Shown here one piece after another: positions 37,864-46,164 of a DNA stretch of 64,000 nucleotides (its first letter is position 1; each line of letters begins with the position of its first letter). Source of the stretch: Flavobacterium sp. HJJ (GTDB lineage Bacteria; Bacteroidota; Bacteroidia; Flavobacteriales; Flavobacteriaceae); contig NZ_JADKPR010000022.1 in NCBI RefSeq assembly GCF_015351475.1, positions 19,079-83,078 of the forward strand. Direction: 5' to 3'. The notes below the pieces were generated by a model. It worked only from the letters and a program-made list of their open reading frames with translations. It made no database searches and was not told where the DNA came from. Position numbers and translations under genes: made by a program.

Positions 37864-38922
37864 ATGATTTTAAATACAGGCAAATTATATAGAATACCAT
37901 TGCGCTACCATATTATATTTTGGTTAACTTATTTCATCTTTAACACCTTTCGCTGGGGAAGTTATTTCAATGATTATGTTTATTCTTTAAAAACAAATTT
38001 ATTAGGCTTCCCCATTCACATGACATTATGTTATCTGAATATTTTGATACTTATGCCTTATTTGGTTTATCAGAAAAAATATGCTTTGTATGTTATATCT
38101 ATTTTATCTGCCATATTTATTATGGTAATTGTAAAGTTTAATATGACCTATCTTTTTATAACTCATGAAGTCTGGCCCGAAGGACCTGAAACAATAGATA
38201 AACTAACGCTCAATTATACTATTGACATGATGATGGGGGAATTATATGTAATCACATTTGTTACAGCTATTAAGATTACTTTTGATTTATTAAAAGAACA
38301 AAAAAGAGCCACTGATCTTCAAAAAACGCAATTAGAAACTGAATTACTTTTTTTAAAATCTCAAATTTCACCGCACTTTTTTTTCAATACCCTTAACAAT
38401 ATTTATTCTTTATCCGTTGAAAAGTCGAATAAAACTCCAAAAATTGTTCTTAAACTTGCGGAATTAATGCGTTATATGCTGTATGAAACAAAAACGAAGA
38501 GACAAACATTAGCAAACGAAATACTCTGCATTCAAAACTATCTGGATCTGGAGCGGATTAGAAATGACGAGCGTCTGGAGATAAACATGTCTATTTCTGG
38601 AGACATACACAACAAGAAAATTGCTCCCGTCATATTATTGACTTTTATTGAGAATGCATTCAAGCATGGAGTCAACAAAAACACCGGAAAAGTAAAAATT
38701 GATATTAGTTTCAAGGTCAAAGAAGAGCATCTTTATTTTTCAATTTCAAACCCAAAACCCGAAATTACGATGCATACAGATAATTTTAACAAGTCAAGTG
38801 GGATAGGAATCGAAAATGTCAAAAAAAGACTTGAATTGGGGTATAATAAAAGCGATTATACGCTTTCATTTAAAAATAAAAAGGATATTTTTGCTGTGAA
38901 GCTTGTAATTAAGGTGGTATAA
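37864..38922 (+). CDS. LytS/YehU-type sensor histidine kinase
   Basis: A 352-residue membrane sensor kinase. The N-terminal 140 residues hold four hydrophobic segments (for example IIFWLTYFIFNTF and YVISILSAIFIMVIV) without a large periplasmic domain. The His_kinase domain has the phospho-acceptor His171 in SQISPHFFFNTLNN. A HATPase region has the N-box IENAFKHG and a glycine box SSGIGIENV. It is followed 68 bases later by its LytTR partner. The small sensing region suggests it detects a membrane or periplasmic signal, possibly a transporter state, rather than binding a large glycan as hybrid two-component (HTCS) PUL sensors do. Confidence 0.92.
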   Translation: MILNTGKLYRIPLRYHIIFWLTYFIFNTFRWGSYFNDYVYSLKTNLLGFPIHMTLCYLNILILMPYLVYQKKYALYVISILSAIFIMVIVKFNMTYLFITHEVWPEGPETIDKLTLNYTIDMMMGELYVITFVTAIKITFDLLKEQKRATDLQKTQLETELLFLKSQISPHFFFNTLNNIYSLSVEKSNKTPKIVLKLAELMRYMLYETKTKRQTLANEILCIQNYLDLERIRNDERLEINMSISGDIHNKKIAPVILLTFIENAFKHGVNKNTGKVKIDISFKVKEEHLYFSISNPKPEITMHTDNFNKSSGIGIENVKKRLELGYNKSDYTLSFKNKKDIFAVKLVIKVV

Positions 38923-38990
38923 TTCATAATAAACGCCTTTTTCCTGAATTCCCCCTCTAATAATCTACCAGGAAATTAATAATAAAAGAA

Positions 38991-39704
38991 ATGAAAACAA
39001 CTTGTGTAATTATTGACGATGAGCCATTGGCTATTAATATTATTAAAAACCATTTGGAACATATTGAAAATTTTGAAGTAATAAACACTTTTAGGAACTC
39101 AATCGAAGGATTAAATTACTTAAAAGAAAATTCAGTAGATGTAATTTTTTTAGATATAAATATGCCTGTTCTGGATGGTATTAATTTTATTAAAAGTTTA
39201 GAAAATCATCCTTTACTAGTTATTACCAGTGCCTATAGCCAATTTGCTATAGAAACTTATGAATTAGATGTGTTAGACTATTTAGTAAAACCCATCGAAT
39301 TCCCTAGGCTGATGAAAACTGTAAATAAGATTAACAAAAGACTCAGCAATATCCCAAAAATTGCTTCGGAAAACAGTAAAGAAAACCCTTTTATTTTTGT
39401 TAAAATTGACAAGAAGAGAATGAAGAAAATACTGTTAAATGAAATTTTAGTTATCGAAAGCTTAAAAGACTATTTAAAAATAAACACCTTAACAGGTAAA
39501 TACATCATACACAGTACCCTATCTGACTTCACCAGCTTATTACCCGAAAAAGATTTTATACGAATCCATCGATCTTACACGATAGCCATTGATAAAATTG
39601 ATGCTGTGGAAGGAAACAGTATCGAAATAGAAGGCATCAGATACGTTATTGGAAGATCTTATATTGATGAAGTAAAACAAATAATCTTAAATACTTCGAT
39701 ATAA
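38991..39704 (+). CDS. LytTR-family response regulator
   Basis: A 237-residue DNA-binding regulator. The receiver domain covers about 1-120, with the acidic pair IIDDEP, phospho-acceptor Asp55 in VIFLDINMP and the switch Lys in VKPIEF. The LytTR DNA-binding domain covers about 135-237 (VESLKDYLKINT, KDFIRIHRSYTIAIDKI, IEGIRYVIGRSY). It is the probable output of the adjacent kinase and the only transcription factor in the window. It is thus the leading candidate for PUL control and for binding the repeated TTTCGACCAA motif, though no direct link is visible. Confidence 0.93.
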   Translation: MKTTCVIIDDEPLAINIIKNHLEHIENFEVINTFRNSIEGLNYLKENSVDVIFLDINMPVLDGINFIKSLENHPLLVITSAYSQFAIETYELDVLDYLVKPIEFPRLMKTVNKINKRLSNIPKIASENSKENPFIFVKIDKKRMKKILLNEILVIESLKDYLKINTLTGKYIIHSTLSDFTSLLPEKDFIRIHRSYTIAIDKIDAVEGNSIEIEGIRYVIGRSYIDEVKQIILNTSI

Positions 39705-39710
39705 TTTTTT

Positions 39711-39862
39711 ATGACTGTCCGCAAATAATACCATGTATTTTTTTGCCACTGATTACACAGATTCTCACAGATTTCATTACTTTTTTTTAAAAAAATCTGT
39801 GTAAATCTTTTTAATCTGTAGCTAATTCGATCTGTTTGGTATTTAGTTAAGGATAGTCATAT
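39711..39862. repeat. MITE-like dispersed repeat, copy 2
   Basis: A second copy of the ~150-base element at 2443-2593, in the same orientation, with inverted ends (ATGACT...AGTCATAT) and the central CACAGATT.../ATCTGTGT palindrome. It begins seven bases after the LytTR stop codon. The two copies bracket the core PUL from the M28 peptidase to the response regulator. Confidence 0.8.
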
Positions 39863-39893
39863 AATTTAAAAAAAAATAAAGAATCATAAAATA

Positions 39894-39924
39894 GAAAATG
39901 CAGCCGGATCAAGACTGCATTTTC
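39894..39924 (-). terminator. Terminator of the nagB-like gene
   Basis: A perfect ten-base stem (GAAAATGCAG with CTGCATTTTC) closes an 11-base loop. On the minus strand it is followed by T-rich sequence. It lies 50 bases after the NagB-LmbE stop codon. Confidence 0.8.
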
Positions 39925-39973
39925 AAAGAAAAAAAACGTAACTAACCAAAATTATTATTAGCTAACTAACAAA

Positions 39974-41887
39974 CTAAAAATAATATCTTTTAAATGCCTC
40001 AATTGCTGAGTAATCTGCTAATCCTAAATCATGGTATTTCTTTGCTGTTAAGCGGTTTCTGTCTTCAACACGTACCCAAAACTCTCTATTATCATCTCCT
40101 TGAAACATAACACCGTCTTTTTGAGTCTGGTGATAAAAAATGGCATGACGTTTTTTAAGTACCTGATCCGGGCTCATCGGGACGGCCATCTCAATTTGAT
40201 ACGATTCCCATTCATGCCAAGCACCACGGTACAGCCAAACCCAGCAGTCATCCATATAACTATTCGATTTTAATCTCTTTAATGCTTCAAACAAACTGTC
40301 CAGACAAACTTTATGAGTACCGTGGGGATCAGCCAAATCTCCTGCAGCATATATTTGATGCGGTTTTATAGTATCAATAAGAGTACACATAATATCGATA
40401 TCTGCATCTGTAAGATTATTTTTCTTAACTGTTCCCGTTTCATAAAAAGGTAAGTTCAAAAAATGAACATTCGAATCAGCAAGACCTAAATATCTTGTAG
40501 CTGCAAGAGACTCGCTCCTTCTTATTAATCCTTTTAATTTTCTAACCTCTAATGCATCAATATTATTACTAGGACCGTTCTTTATCAGGTTTATAATATT
40601 TTCTGATTCTGCTGCATTTACATTTAGTGCTCTTGAAATTTCAGCAAATTTTAAAGCTTCTTCGTTAGAAACTGCAATATTACCTGATGTCTGATAAGCA
40701 ACATGCACATCATGTCCCTGCTCTACAAGCCTGTCAAAAGTTCCTCCCATCGAAATAACATCATCATCCGGATGTGGACTAAAAATGATGACTCTTTTTC
40801 TTGCCGGAGCAGAACGTTCTGGTCTGTAAGTATCATCAGCATTTGGTTTTCCTCCTGGCCAGCCCGTAATAGTCTGCTGCATTTTATTAAACATTTTAAT
40901 ATTCAAATCATAAGCAGTCCCTTCTTCTGTCAAAAGGCTCGACATACCGTGATCGTTATAATCTTTGTCCGTTAATTTAAGAAAAGGCTTATTTGTCAAC
41001 TCGCTCAGCCATACAACGGCTTTAAGTTTTAATTCCTCAGTCCAAACACATAACTTAACCAGCCATGGCGTTTTTACTCTTGTCAGTTCCGAAGACGCTT
41101 CACTATCCAGGACAAAAGTTGTGTTTTTATGTTCCTGCAGATAACTTGCCGGCACTTGAGAAGTAATTTCGCCCTCTATGGTTTTTTTTATAATTGATGC
41201 CTTACTGACGCCCCAGCCAAGAAGAACAATCCTTTTAGCATTTCGAACAGTATCAATACCCATCGTAATTGCTTTTCTAGGTACATTATCGATACCTAAA
41301 AAAGAAGATGCAGCATCCATGCGCGTCAAGTGGTCTAATGTAATACTGCGGGTTCCTGAATTTATGTGAGATCCTGGCTCATTAAAACCGATATGACCTG
41401 TCCTTCCGATTCCTAAAAGCTGAAAATCTAATCCGCCATAAGACTTAATCTTCATTTCATAATCAATGCAATATTGCTGCAGCTCCTCATTACTGACTTT
41501 TCCGTTTGGAATATTTACATTTTCAGGAAGTATATTTACATGATTAAAAAGATGCTCATGCATAAAATAATAATAACTCTGAATGTTAGTACTATCCATA
41601 GGATAATATTCATCTAAGTTGAAGGTTACTACATTTTTAAAACTTAAACCTTCCTCTTTATGCATTCTAACAAGTTCTTCATACACTTTTACTGGCGAAG
41701 ATCCTGTTGCTAATCCTAAAACACATGGTTCATTTAACTCTTCTTTTCTCTGAATTAAATTTGCAATTTCTTGTGCCACTAATAATGAAGCTTCTTGCGA
41801 TGAATCGAAAATTACATTGTGAATTTTCTCAAAACGTGTTTCTTCAAACTTTCCAGCCTCTTTAAAATTTATACCTTCTCTAATCAT
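39974..41887 (-). CDS. nagB: Glucosamine-6-phosphate deaminase fused to a LmbE/PIG-L deacetylase-like domain
   Basis: A 637-residue cytoplasmic fusion. Residues about 20-265 are a NagB domain (VLGLATGSSPVKVYEEL, NLDEYYPMD, LGIGRTGHIGFNEPGS), which converts glucosamine 6-phosphate to fructose 6-phosphate and ammonia. Residues about 365-637 form a LmbE/PIG-L fold with the zinc motif PHPDDD (in VIIFSPHPDDDVISMGG) and a downstream DPHGTH. Such fusions are typical of Bacteroidota NagB. The second domain could supply N-acetyl-sugar deacetylation, but this is unproven. It has its own terminator and a PUL motif 65 bases upstream, and routes GlcNAc released by the PUL into glycolysis. Confidence 0.9.
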   Translation of the reverse strand: MIREGINFKEAGKFEETRFEKIHNVIFDSSQEASLLVAQEIANLIQRKEELNEPCVLGLATGSSPVKVYEELVRMHKEEGLSFKNVVTFNLDEYYPMDSTNIQSYYYFMHEHLFNHVNILPENVNIPNGKVSNEELQQYCIDYEMKIKSYGGLDFQLLGIGRTGHIGFNEPGSHINSGTRSITLDHLTRMDAASSFLGIDNVPRKAITMGIDTVRNAKRIVLLGWGVSKASIIKKTIEGEITSQVPASYLQEHKNTTFVLDSEASSELTRVKTPWLVKLCVWTEELKLKAVVWLSELTNKPFLKLTDKDYNDHGMSSLLTEEGTAYDLNIKMFNKMQQTITGWPGGKPNADDTYRPERSAPARKRVIIFSPHPDDDVISMGGTFDRLVEQGHDVHVAYQTSGNIAVSNEEALKFAEISRALNVNAAESENIINLIKNGPSNNIDALEVRKLKGLIRRSESLAATRYLGLADSNVHFLNLPFYETGTVKKNNLTDADIDIMCTLIDTIKPHQIYAAGDLADPHGTHKVCLDSLFEALKRLKSNSYMDDCWVWLYRGAWHEWESYQIEMAVPMSPDQVLKKRHAIFYHQTQKDGVMFQGDDNREFWVRVEDRNRLTAKKYHDLGLADYSAIEAFKRYYF

Positions 41888-41950
41888 TTCTGGTTATTCA
41901 TTTAATTTATTAAGATAAAATTATGTATCTATTATTCAAAAAAAATAAAT

Positions 41951-41965
41951 ATTCGACTAATAACC
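41951..41965 (-). promoter_or_regulatory. Shared PUL motif upstream of nagB, site C
   Basis: ATTCGACTAATAACC, 65 bases before the nagB ATG, differs by one internal base from the TTCGACCAATAAC core at 2898 and lines up with the susC and GH29 sites. It is the weakest of the four matches. Confidence 0.4.
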
Positions 41966-42114
41966 CGTGAACTTCGGCAAAAGACATTATTAGAAACTTA
42001 AAATTATTTTTTGCTTTTACCCGTTTCGTAATTAATTAATTTAACGATCCGTTTTTATTTAGCAAAGCACTTATTTTCAGAGTTATTAGTAATCCTTAAT
42101 GGATAATTGTTTAT

Positions 42115-44211
42115 TTACTCTTCAATAACATTTATTTCACCAATGGAAACCACCTGCCCTTTTCCTACTGCTGCCAAAGCGACAAAACGCAGATATCTGG
42201 CAGTAACTTTACTAAAAGTTTTCACTTGTTCTATTGGATTATTTTTAATGTTTGAAAATTCACCTTGTGATTGTTTTATCCATTTTACATTATCTGTACT
42301 GGTATAAAATTCATAATTAGATATCAAATTAAGATTATTACCCACTTGCTGAGGTACATAAGTAAAACCAGTTATTTTACGAACAGCTCCCATATCGATA
42401 CTTAGCTGCTGCGGAAGCTTATTTGCGTCTCCGCCAAAACTCCAATCTGTATCTGGATTACCATCAATAATCCGGTCTGCAGTTTTTAAATCGCCGCTGG
42501 AAACCGCAATGATTTTCCATTTTTCTTTGGATACTCCATACTTTGCGGTTTTTACAGCACTGCTTATATTTTCTTTAGTGTTTCTGGCAATTGCCTTAAG
42601 TGTAAAAGCTTTATTATAGGCAAAAGCTCCTTTGTATAAAATACTTTTTTCGGATGGTACACTCCCATCAACAGTATAATAAATACTATTTCCCTCTTCA
42701 GCTTTTATAGTAACTTCACCCTTTTTATCTCTTTGTATCGTTGGAATGCGAACGAAAGTTGGTGCATTGTAAGCTTGAATATTGGAAATAACTACACTTG
42801 CCTTTGCCACTGTAATGTTAATTTTAAGTGCATCTGCAAGAACTCTTTTTGTTCTTAAAATTCTTTTATAGCCAATAGTTGTTTCATTGGCGATTGTCTC
42901 CCATTTTCCGTTAGTTTTGACCTCAACATTAAATGCTTTAACCCGTTGTCCCAGCTTTATATATTCCTGAATCAGGATGCGGTTAATTGCTGTAGGTTTT
43001 TCAAATTCAAATTCTATAGAAGCTTCTTTCACATTATCATCTGCAGCCCAATACGTATTTTTATCATTATCAATTGTATTTTTAGGACCAAATTTATTAT
43101 CATTTCCTCTAACATTATCAGCACTAACTTTAGAACCTGCTAAAAGTTCTTTATTAAAATCAGTTTTTATAACAGCAACCAATTCTTTCAATCTTTCCTC
43201 ATCATTTTCGTTCACCAAACCTCTCCTGTCAACAGGCAGATTAAGCAAAAGTGTAGCATTACGGCCAACTGATTCATAATAAATATCTACCAATTCATCC
43301 AAAGAACGTACTTTATCATCCTCAACAGCATGGTAAAACCAGCCGGGTCTGATTGAAACATCGGCCTCGCCTGGCACCCATTTTTCGCCGTCTTCATGTC
43401 CAGACATAAACTCGGTATAATGTACTTTTCCTGCCAATTCATCTTTTTGGCGCAAAAGTGACCAATTGGTAGTATTCGCCCGTCCTTCTTCATTTCCTAT
43501 CCACCGCGCTTCTGATGGACCAACTCCCCAGACAAGTGTTTTTGGTGCAAGTCTATAAATCAGCTTATAGGTTTCGTCCCAATTATAATATTCAAGTGTG
43601 TTTATTTTTCTAGTTTCGTCTGCACCGCCATAATAACCATCACCGCCATTTGCACCATCAAACCACATTTCGAAAACATCTCCATAATTGGTCAGTAACT
43701 CCGTTAACTGATTTCGGAAATAAGTAATATATTTTGGATTACCATAATCCAGATTATTTCTGTCCCAAGGCGAAAGGTACAATCCTAATTTCAGATTGTA
43801 TTCCCGGCAGGCTTCGGCTAGTTCCTTTACCACATCGCCTTTACCATTCTTCCAAGGAGAATTTTTTACAGAACGTTCAGTGTAAGCAGATGGCCATAAA
43901 CAAAAACCATCGTGATGTTTGGCAACTAATATAATCCCTTTCATCCCTGATTCCTTAGCTATACGCGCCCATTGGCGTGCATCCAAAGCTGTAGGATTAA
44001 ACAATTCGGGAGATTCGTCGCCATAGCCCCACTCTTTATTCGTAAATGTATTTAATGAGAAATGGACAAAAGCATAGAATTCCATTTCCTGCCAATCCAT
44101 TTGTTTTTGCGTGGGTACAGGATAACAAGGTGCTGGAGCTTTTGCCAATTCCTGACAATAGATTGATTGTACAACGCTAAAAAAACTCAGCAATAGAAAA
44201 ATGTTTTTCAT
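42115..44211 (-). CDS. GH29 alpha-L-fucosidase with discoidin-like domains
   Basis: A 698-residue secreted protein with three parts. After the signal peptide (MKNIFLLLSFFSVVQSIYCQ) comes a GH29 barrel (YAFVHFSLNTF, VAKHHDGFCLWPS, nucleophile Asp185 in MWFDGANGG). Next is an F5/8-type discoidin-like domain (about 365-465), then a short chitobiase/FN3-like segment (YYTVDGSVPSEKS) and a second discoidin-like domain to the end. The barrel resembles GH29-B enzymes, which prefer alpha-1,3/1,4 fucose on branched LacNAc. The frame is open one TTG codon earlier, but the ATG at 44211 is preferred. It is a stand-alone transcript with PUL motif site B upstream. Confidence 0.9.
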   Translation of the reverse strand: MKNIFLLLSFFSVVQSIYCQELAKAPAPCYPVPTQKQMDWQEMEFYAFVHFSLNTFTNKEWGYGDESPELFNPTALDARQWARIAKESGMKGIILVAKHHDGFCLWPSAYTERSVKNSPWKNGKGDVVKELAEACREYNLKLGLYLSPWDRNNLDYGNPKYITYFRNQLTELLTNYGDVFEMWFDGANGGDGYYGGADETRKINTLEYYNWDETYKLIYRLAPKTLVWGVGPSEARWIGNEEGRANTTNWSLLRQKDELAGKVHYTEFMSGHEDGEKWVPGEADVSIRPGWFYHAVEDDKVRSLDELVDIYYESVGRNATLLLNLPVDRRGLVNENDEERLKELVAVIKTDFNKELLAGSKVSADNVRGNDNKFGPKNTIDNDKNTYWAADDNVKEASIEFEFEKPTAINRILIQEYIKLGQRVKAFNVEVKTNGKWETIANETTIGYKRILRTKRVLADALKINITVAKASVVISNIQAYNAPTFVRIPTIQRDKKGEVTIKAEEGNSIYYTVDGSVPSEKSILYKGAFAYNKAFTLKAIARNTKENISSAVKTAKYGVSKEKWKIIAVSSGDLKTADRIIDGNPDTDWSFGGDANKLPQQLSIDMGAVRKITGFTYVPQQVGNNLNLISNYEFYTSTDNVKWIKQSQGEFSNIKNNPIEQVKTFSKVTARYLRFVALAAVGKGQVVSIGEINVIEE

Positions 44212-44290
44212 CAAGGTTCTAATTAATATTTTATTAGTTAGCTAATTAAAACAATAAATTTAAACTTAATTAACATACCCGTTCATACTA

Positions 44291-44304
44291 TTTCGACCAA
44301 CAGC
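44291..44304 (-). promoter_or_regulatory. Shared PUL motif upstream of the third GH29 gene, site B
   Basis: TTTCGACCAACAGC lies 80 bases before the GH29 ATG. It shares TTTCGACCAA with the susC (11103) and 2897 sites. The rest of the 44215-44473 gap shows no other feature. Confidence 0.5.
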
Positions 44305-44473
44305 TATTTACGGAGGGTTTTGGAATAATTATTCGAAAAAAAACTTCATTTGAAACAGCTAACATCTATTTATTGAAAGCTGTCAAAAAATAGTGATAGA
44401 GTTTTTAAAGAGGGATTTTGTCTACTATAAAAGACATCAATAAAATCAATACTTCGAAAAGCATTTTATTTTA

Positions 44474-44495
44474 AGTGACACCTCGACAGACACCT
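44474..44495. repeat. Left att-like repeat of the accessory island (putative)
   Basis: The 22 bases AGTGAC-A-CCTCGA-C-AGACA-C-CT match 60148-60169 at 19 of 22 positions in direct orientation. The right copy lies 18 bases beyond the end of the open frame of an integrase relic and 102 bases before tRNA-Ser, so the pair may be decayed attachment sites. A chance match cannot be ruled out. Confidence 0.35.
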
Positions 44496-44705
44496 CTCTA
44501 TTAGGATACAATTATCTTAAATTCAAAGCATTAAAATACAAATATAATTGACTGAATAATAAATAATTAATACTAAAAATTTAACCTTTTTAAAAAATCT
44601 GAAGAAATAGAATTAAACGATGAGAAAGAAATGATGTGATTTAATTTTGAAATTATTGTCATTTTCCCAGTTTTTTTAATGATCCAGAGCAAGCATATTA
44701 AGTGA

Positions 44706-44951
44706 TTAAGAAATAGCCTTATTTTTATTTCCAAGATTATTACTGATTTGAATTTCCATTTGAGCAATAATTTTGTTTCCTTCAGCTTCTGTCGATTTGA
44801 GCTTAGTTTGGCAAAAAGTGATTAAATCCGATGCTCTTTTTACCTTAATGGCAAATAATATATGTACAGAAATTGTTTCGTTTTCGATCTAAGAAGCAAT
44901 TAGAGCCAGCTCTTTATAAGCCTCTTCATAAGTTAGTTTTATCTTTTCCAT
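44706..44951 (-). pseudogene. xseB: Decayed exodeoxyribonuclease VII small subunit (xseB)
   Basis: Reading from ATG at 44949-44951, the frame gives the XseB signature (LTYEEAYKELALIAS, IENETISV, then KVKRASDLITFCQTKLKSTE). An in-frame TAG at 44889-44891 sits after codon 20, where intact proteins continue with Glu-Ile-Glu. The region after the stop also has substitutions (SVHILFAIKVKRA). XseB normally partners XseA in degrading single-stranded DNA. The decayed xseA lies immediately upstream and overlaps, as in intact operons. An active copy must lie elsewhere if the host makes the enzyme. Confidence 0.78.
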
Positions 44952-45296
44952 CGTAGAATGTTTTTTGTTTAACGGTTGTTTTAATAATTGTATCGGAAAG
45001 TATAATATCAATATCTCTTACAATTTTTATGTCGCGGGGATTGCTCGTTATTTTATTATTGACCTTAACAATTGCATATCCTTTTTTAAAATGTTTTCAG
45101 GAGCCATCATCTTGATAATTGAAATATAGTACCCTAAATCGCCTCTTTTGCTTTTTTGATATTGATTGCTGCATGTTTTTAAACCAATAGCAATGCAATG
45201 CTTAAGTAATAAAAACAATATTCTATTAATAAGAATTTTAGTGTTTGGATAGTTCTTGACATCATATCGTTTTAAATTTTCTTTTGATAATTTCAT
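44926..45296 (-). pseudogene. xseA: Decayed C-terminus of exodeoxyribonuclease VII large subunit (xseA)
   Basis: One minus-strand frame from 45296 contains IIKMMAPENILKK. The C-terminal continuation (YAIVKVNNKITSNP, IILSDTIIKTTVKQKT) is found in another frame after a single-base loss near 45080. The reading ends with TGA at 44926-44928, overlapping the xseB start by 24 bases as in intact operons. Only the last hundred or so residues are recognisable. The N-terminal exonuclease and OB-fold domains are absent, and the first 60 residues of the frame have drifted beyond recognition. Confidence 0.68.
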
Positions 45297-45711
45297 AATT
45301 GCAATAAATACACTACAAATTTTAAAATGTTATTAGAAATCAACTAATGTTTGAATTCTATCTTTAAGCAGTATGCTTTTCTCAACTGTAATTTCAATTC
45401 TATTCCAAACTCATTATTTCCTAATTAGGAAGTAGAAAGGATTTTCTTAGATGAAAATTTTATGAACGATTGAGGGATAGTGGTTATAATGAGAATTGGA
45501 AGAAAATAAACAAATGTAGGATGGTGCTATGAATCTTTTTTGTTGTATAAATGCTTCATGTTAAAGAGTTTCATAACAAAAGAACTTATGGTCAAAATCA
45601 CTAAAAGCAGGTATTGTATCTTCAACTAAAATATAATAATGTTGTAGAATTCTTTTTATGAAAATTTTAAAAGAAAAATTAATACAAATTAATGTATCTA
45701 AAAAACTACTT
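45297..45711. other. Intergenic region upstream of the RHS cluster
   Basis: These 415 bases carry no convincing gene. The frame upstream of the T9SS gene is open for 18 more codons, but the signal peptide starts only at 45712. The region presumably contains the cluster promoter. No consensus Bacteroidota promoter was recognised. Confidence 0.5.
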
Positions 45712-46161
45712 ATGAATAAATACTTTACGTTATTATTACTCTTAACTGGCATTCTATGTCATGCTCAATTAATTACATTTAGCTACGATGCTGCAGGGAA
45801 TCAAATAATCCGTAAACTTTGTATAAGTGGATGCACAGCTAAAAAATCCGATACTAAACCCAAGGAAATAGAAGCTTTAGTTCCTGAAGATATGCAAAAA
45901 TTCTTCCCTGAAGATGTTATTTCTTATTATCCTAATCCCGTAAAAGAAGAGTTATATCTCAAATGGGAACTTATAGACAGCAATACCGTAACTTCAATAA
46001 AGGTCTATAACCTGAACGGTCAATTGGTGAAATCATATTCCAACCTTGAAAAAGAAAATGCTGAAAATATTCCTTTTCAATCCTATCCAACAGGCATTTA
46101 CGCTGTAGTATTATTTTATAGCAACAATGAACAAAAATCTATTAAAATTATAAAGCAATAA
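45712..46161 (+). CDS. Small secreted protein with T9SS type A sorting domain
   Basis: 149 residues. A signal peptide (MNKYFTLLLLLTGILCHAQ) is followed at once by FSYDAAGNQIIRKLC, which looks like one RHS/YD-repeat unit. A short linker leads to a T9SS type A C-terminal domain (SYYPNPVKEELYLKWE, KVYNLNGQLVK, YPTGIYAVVLF, ending in basic KIIKQ). T9SS carries such proteins across the outer membrane and anchors them. The next gene, the giant RHS protein, starts three bases later and has no sorting domain of its own. This protein may therefore be a carrier or surface tether for the toxin. I do not recognise a named family beyond the sorting domain. Confidence 0.82.
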   Translation: MNKYFTLLLLLTGILCHAQLITFSYDAAGNQIIRKLCISGCTAKKSDTKPKEIEALVPEDMQKFFPEDVISYYPNPVKEELYLKWELIDSNTVTSIKVYNLNGQLVKSYSNLEKENAENIPFQSYPTGIYAVVLFYSNNEQKSIKIIKQ

Positions 46162-46164
46162 TAT

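Noticed and set aside
44573..44767. 64-residue minus-strand frame
   Set aside because: It overlaps the xseB relic in another frame, is low complexity and has no family features.
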